DNA of 9,336 bases from Candidatus Kuenenia stuttgartensis (lineage in GTDB: Bacteria > Planctomycetota > Planctomycetia > Isosphaerales > Isosphaeraceae): the NCBI GenBank assembly GCA_945872325.1, contig CAMBZY010000084.1:1-9336 (forward strand), given 5' to 3'. This document shows, piece after piece, positions 6,683-9,336 of this stretch. A program made the translations under genes and the position numbers. The stretch's first letter is position 1, and each line of letters starts with the position of its first letter. Under the pieces are notes generated by a model. The model did not search any database. It saw only the letters and a list, made by a program, of their open reading frames with translations, and was not told where the DNA came from.

Positions 6683-9336
6683 ATGAACACCGACGACACG
6701 AATCCAGAGAACCTGGTCACCGACTCTGAAGAATCCCCCGCCCAGCCATCAGGCCCGAGGATTGTGGTTCTGGCGGACTCGATGGAGACCGACCCGAACG
6801 GGATTCTGGACGGCCCCACCGTGTCGTCCATCTACCACGCCTGGCGATTGGCATGGCACCCGGCCGTTTTGTGCCAAATGACGAGCCTGCCGATCACTCT
6901 GGGCCCGATATTCGACCCTCCAGGCCCTGACACTCGAACCACTTACATCGTTCCAGGTCGATTGCTGGATCAGGTTCCCTCGTCGTTTTTAGGGCAAGTG
7001 GAAGACATTGGTACAGCCCTGATTGTGGCCAGCGACGATTACGAATCCTCTCGAACCGAGCTGTTCCGACGTTTGAGAGGCCACGAAATAGCTGACGATT
7101 TCGAGGCCCAGACCGATCTTGTCGATGACTTTCAAGCCCTTGGTGTGGCCCGACTCTGGCTCGCCTCAGCCACGATCGCACTCGGCCATGTGGATGTGAT
7201 CAACCACGACGAATTGACTCAGGAAACGCTGGCTGCCGCTGATCGCTGGAAAGCCGGCGATTTTGGGACAGCTAAAAATCACCTGAGAGCCGCTTTTGAA
7301 GTGCTCCAGGTGGCTCGCGAGCGGTTTTATCCTGTCGATTGCTTTCTGGTCGATCTGGTCATGGCCCATCCGACCGTCGATGCCGACCAGTTCCGCAAGT
7401 GCCTGGCGGATGAGTCGCCCAAGACCATTGTTGGCCCTGCCATTGTTCTGGAAACACTAGCCGAAAAAGCCTTTGATGTCATTGAATCGATCAAGGCAGG
7501 TGTGGACAAAGGCTGGCTCGACCTGGCAGGTGGACCTTTGGAAGAACGCCCAGAGCACCTCCTGCCCCTGGAAACAGTTCGTACAATCTATCGCAAGGGG
7601 GATGTCGTCTATCGCCGGCATCTCGACGATCGCAGTGTCGAGACCCTTTTTCACCGAAATTTCGCGCTCTACCCAGCCCTTCCGCACATGGCACGTCGCC
7701 TAGGCTTTCGGTTCGGCTTTCCATCGGCGTTTGACGGAGGCAAATTTCCGCTCCGTCGTGAGTCAAAAATGCTCTGGGCGAGCCCTGATGGAACCACCAT
7801 CGAGGCCATGACACGCATCCCTGCCGATGCCGACGACTCACTGATGCCCCTGCGTTTCCCCTGGCTCCTGGGCCAGTCCATGAAGGACGACCATGTCGCC
7901 CTTGCCACCTGGCTGAGATGGCCTGGCCAAGGTGCCGAATGGCTTCAAACGCTGCACAAAATTCAAATCTACGCGCCGGTCTTCGGACGATTCCTGACGG
8001 CAGGAGATTTCTTCGCCCAGACCGACCGCCCGTTCGACACCATGACACCCGACATCGACACCTTCAGCGATCCAACCCTGGAAAATGCCCTGACTCGCGA
8101 TGAAATCAATCCCGTGAGTCGCCTGAAGCCTGAATTCACGGCACGTGGGACATACGACGCACTCTCATGGATCTACTCCATGGGCAAGTCGCTCGGCCTG
8201 AATCCTTCAGAAGAGGAAGCGCAAAAACTTCTTTCGGATGAGTTTGCGGAACAGAAATCGCTCGATGAGGCACAAGCCGTATCGAAACGGATCGCTGAGA
8301 AAGTCGGCGAGCTGATTATGACAGACGCCCCGACAGGCGCTCCAGGAACGCTCGTTTTCAACCCCTGTGGGGTGGCCCGCAGAGTCCCGGTCGTGCTTGA
8401 TTCAGCCGCGCCCGATCTGCGGCTTTGCCCGTCCGTTCAGTCCGCCCAGTTTCTGGCTGAAGGCACCTTGGCAGTGGTCGACCTGCCGGCTAATGGATTT
8501 GCGTGGGTGCCACACTTTGCGAACGTGGACGACCCCCTCACGCCCATGGGTCAGCTCAAATACGACTTCGAAGCGAACCAGATCATCCATCCGCATTTTG
8601 TCGTTTCCATCGACATGAAAACCGGTGGATTCAAGGGTCTTAAACGTCCCGGCGAGCCTCAGGCCAGGATGGGTCAGCAACTGGCTCTTGTCGGTGTGTC
8701 AGGATCTGAAGAAGCCGCCTGCATGATTCAGGAAGGCACGCCTGATGTGGTCTACGGAGGCCCATCGAAGCTGGAAGTGCGCACCCGTGGGAGAGTGGTT
8801 GATCCTTCCGACGAATCTCGCACAGTGGCCCGATTCGAGCAGGTTTATGAAGCCTGGCTGGGCCGGCCGACATTGAGCCTGCGGATTGAGCTTTCTGAAA
8901 TCGACGAAAGTTTCTTCTCAGCCACACATGCCGCATATTCGTCGTGGGGCCGAGGGCTGGTCTGCCGATGGGCCTGGCGCGACACCGGGGCCCGCATGAG
9001 GCGACTCTCCCACCTTCAGGCTCACCCGACAACATCCGACAGACCCACCACGCCCGAGGCTCTTGAGATCGGCCAAGGTGCGAACCGGGTGACAATTGTC
9101 ACGCATGGCCTGCCATACCATCGCCGCAATGGCCAGAGAATGCTGGATACTTTGCTTGTTAGTGGCCAGGAAAACGAGCGTTTGTTCCCGTTCAGCCTCG
9201 TCATGGATCTGGAATTCCCGCATCAGGCCGTGATCGACGGCATGACGCCTGTCGTGTGCGTACCGGTTCGAACTGGCCCTCCAACAATGGGCCATCAGGG
9301 CTGGTTCTATCACCTGGACCACCGCAACGTGGCCAT
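6683..9336 (+). CDS. GH38 alpha-mannosidase-like protein, probable pseudoenzyme (partial, runs off right edge)
   Basis: The frame is open from ATG 6683 to the end of the window without a stop: 884 full codons plus two bases, C-terminus missing. No signal peptide is seen, and no Shine-Dalgarno is evident. Residues of about 1-200 are unlike classical GH38; they include an HAWRLAWHPAVL segment and a helical part. Residues of about 200-440 resemble the GH38 N-terminal (beta/alpha) domain: RERFYPVDCFLVDLV, AGGPLEERPEHLLP (GG at 283-284), FHRNFALYPALP (323-334), and a WPGQ segment from Trp413. Residues from about 550 look like the GH38 C-terminal beta domains: LVFNPCG (near 557-563) and SIDMKTGGFKGL (642-653). 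In active GH38 enzymes the W-x-x-D-x-F-G motif holds the nucleophile Asp; here that position is Arg325 and FG is FA. The N-terminal H-x-H-x-D metal motif was not found. It may be inactive or may act on something else. The substrate is unknown. Confidence 0.8.
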   Translation, partial: MNTDDTNPENLVTDSEESPAQPSGPRIVVLADSMETDPNGILDGPTVSSIYHAWRLAWHPAVLCQMTSLPITLGPIFDPPGPDTRTTYIVPGRLLDQVPSSFLGQVEDIGTALIVASDDYESSRTELFRRLRGHEIADDFEAQTDLVDDFQALGVARLWLASATIALGHVDVINHDELTQETLAAADRWKAGDFGTAKNHLRAAFEVLQVARERFYPVDCFLVDLVMAHPTVDADQFRKCLADESPKTIVGPAIVLETLAEKAFDVIESIKAGVDKGWLDLAGGPLEERPEHLLPLETVRTIYRKGDVVYRRHLDDRSVETLFHRNFALYPALPHMARRLGFRFGFPSAFDGGKFPLRRESKMLWASPDGTTIEAMTRIPADADDSLMPLRFPWLLGQSMKDDHVALATWLRWPGQGAEWLQTLHKIQIYAPVFGRFLTAGDFFAQTDRPFDTMTPDIDTFSDPTLENALTRDEINPVSRLKPEFTARGTYDALSWIYSMGKSLGLNPSEEEAQKLLSDEFAEQKSLDEAQAVSKRIAEKVGELIMTDAPTGAPGTLVFNPCGVARRVPVVLDSAAPDLRLCPSVQSAQFLAEGTLAVVDLPANGFAWVPHFANVDDPLTPMGQLKYDFEANQIIHPHFVVSIDMKTGGFKGLKRPGEPQARMGQQLALVGVSGSEEAACMIQEGTPDVVYGGPSKLEVRTRGRVVDPSDESRTVARFEQVYEAWLGRPTLSLRIELSEIDESFFSATHAAYSSWGRGLVCRWAWRDTGARMRRLSHLQAHPTTSDRPTTPEALEIGQGANRVTIVTHGLPYHRRNGQRMLDTLLVSGQENERLFPFSLVMDLEFPHQAVIDGMTPVVCVPVRTGPPTMGHQGWFYHLDHRNVA

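Noticed and set aside
7491..8048. A 185-codon minus-strand frame, and others at 8640-9095 and 8918-9322
   Set aside because: All are antisense to the intact GH38-like gene. Their products are Arg/Pro/Ser-rich without domain signals, typical of shadow frames.

Overview
The window looks like an ordinary chromosomal segment of a planctomycete (Planctomycetota). This is an inference. It rests on an ASPIC/UnbV-type FG-GAP lipoprotein, a gatCAB operon, a YceH/DUF480 protein and a very long GH38-like protein of a kind I associate with planctomycetes. Moderately GC-rich coding sequence and weak or absent Shine-Dalgarno sites also fit. I cannot assign a genus. All genes I can support lie on the + strand, and no mobile element, CRISPR array, tRNA or rRNA is visible.

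Layout. Positions 1-177 are the last 58 codons of a gene with a Lys/Ala/Glu/Pro-rich tail. Eight bases later comes a 610-residue exported lipoprotein with FG-GAP/VCBS calcium-loop repeats and a C-terminal ASPIC/UnbV domain (186-2018). A 315-base gap (2019-2333) holds a bulged 12-bp stem-loop and a sigma-54-like -24/-12 element. Next is the operon for the Asp-tRNA(Asn)/Glu-tRNA(Gln) amidotransferase: gatC (2334-2615), gatA (2679-4166) and gatB (4256-5761). A perfect 8-bp hairpin sits directly behind the gatA stop, and a probable intrinsic terminator lies behind gatB (about 5783-5816). Then follow a YceH/DUF480 winged-helix protein (5870-6610) and an open reading frame that runs off the right edge (6683-9336). 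That last frame encodes at least 884 residues of a GH38 alpha-mannosidase-like protein whose expected catalytic Asp is replaced by Arg.

How the genes work together. GatC, GatA and GatB form one enzyme that amidates mischarged Glu-tRNA(Gln) and/or Asp-tRNA(Asn). Its presence suggests that GlnRS and/or AsnRS is missing from this organism. The lipoprotein and the GH38-like protein have no evident functional link to it. I did not find a convincing new multi-gene system. The most unusual items are the apparently catalytically dead GH38-like protein and the structured, sigma-54-like region upstream of gatC.
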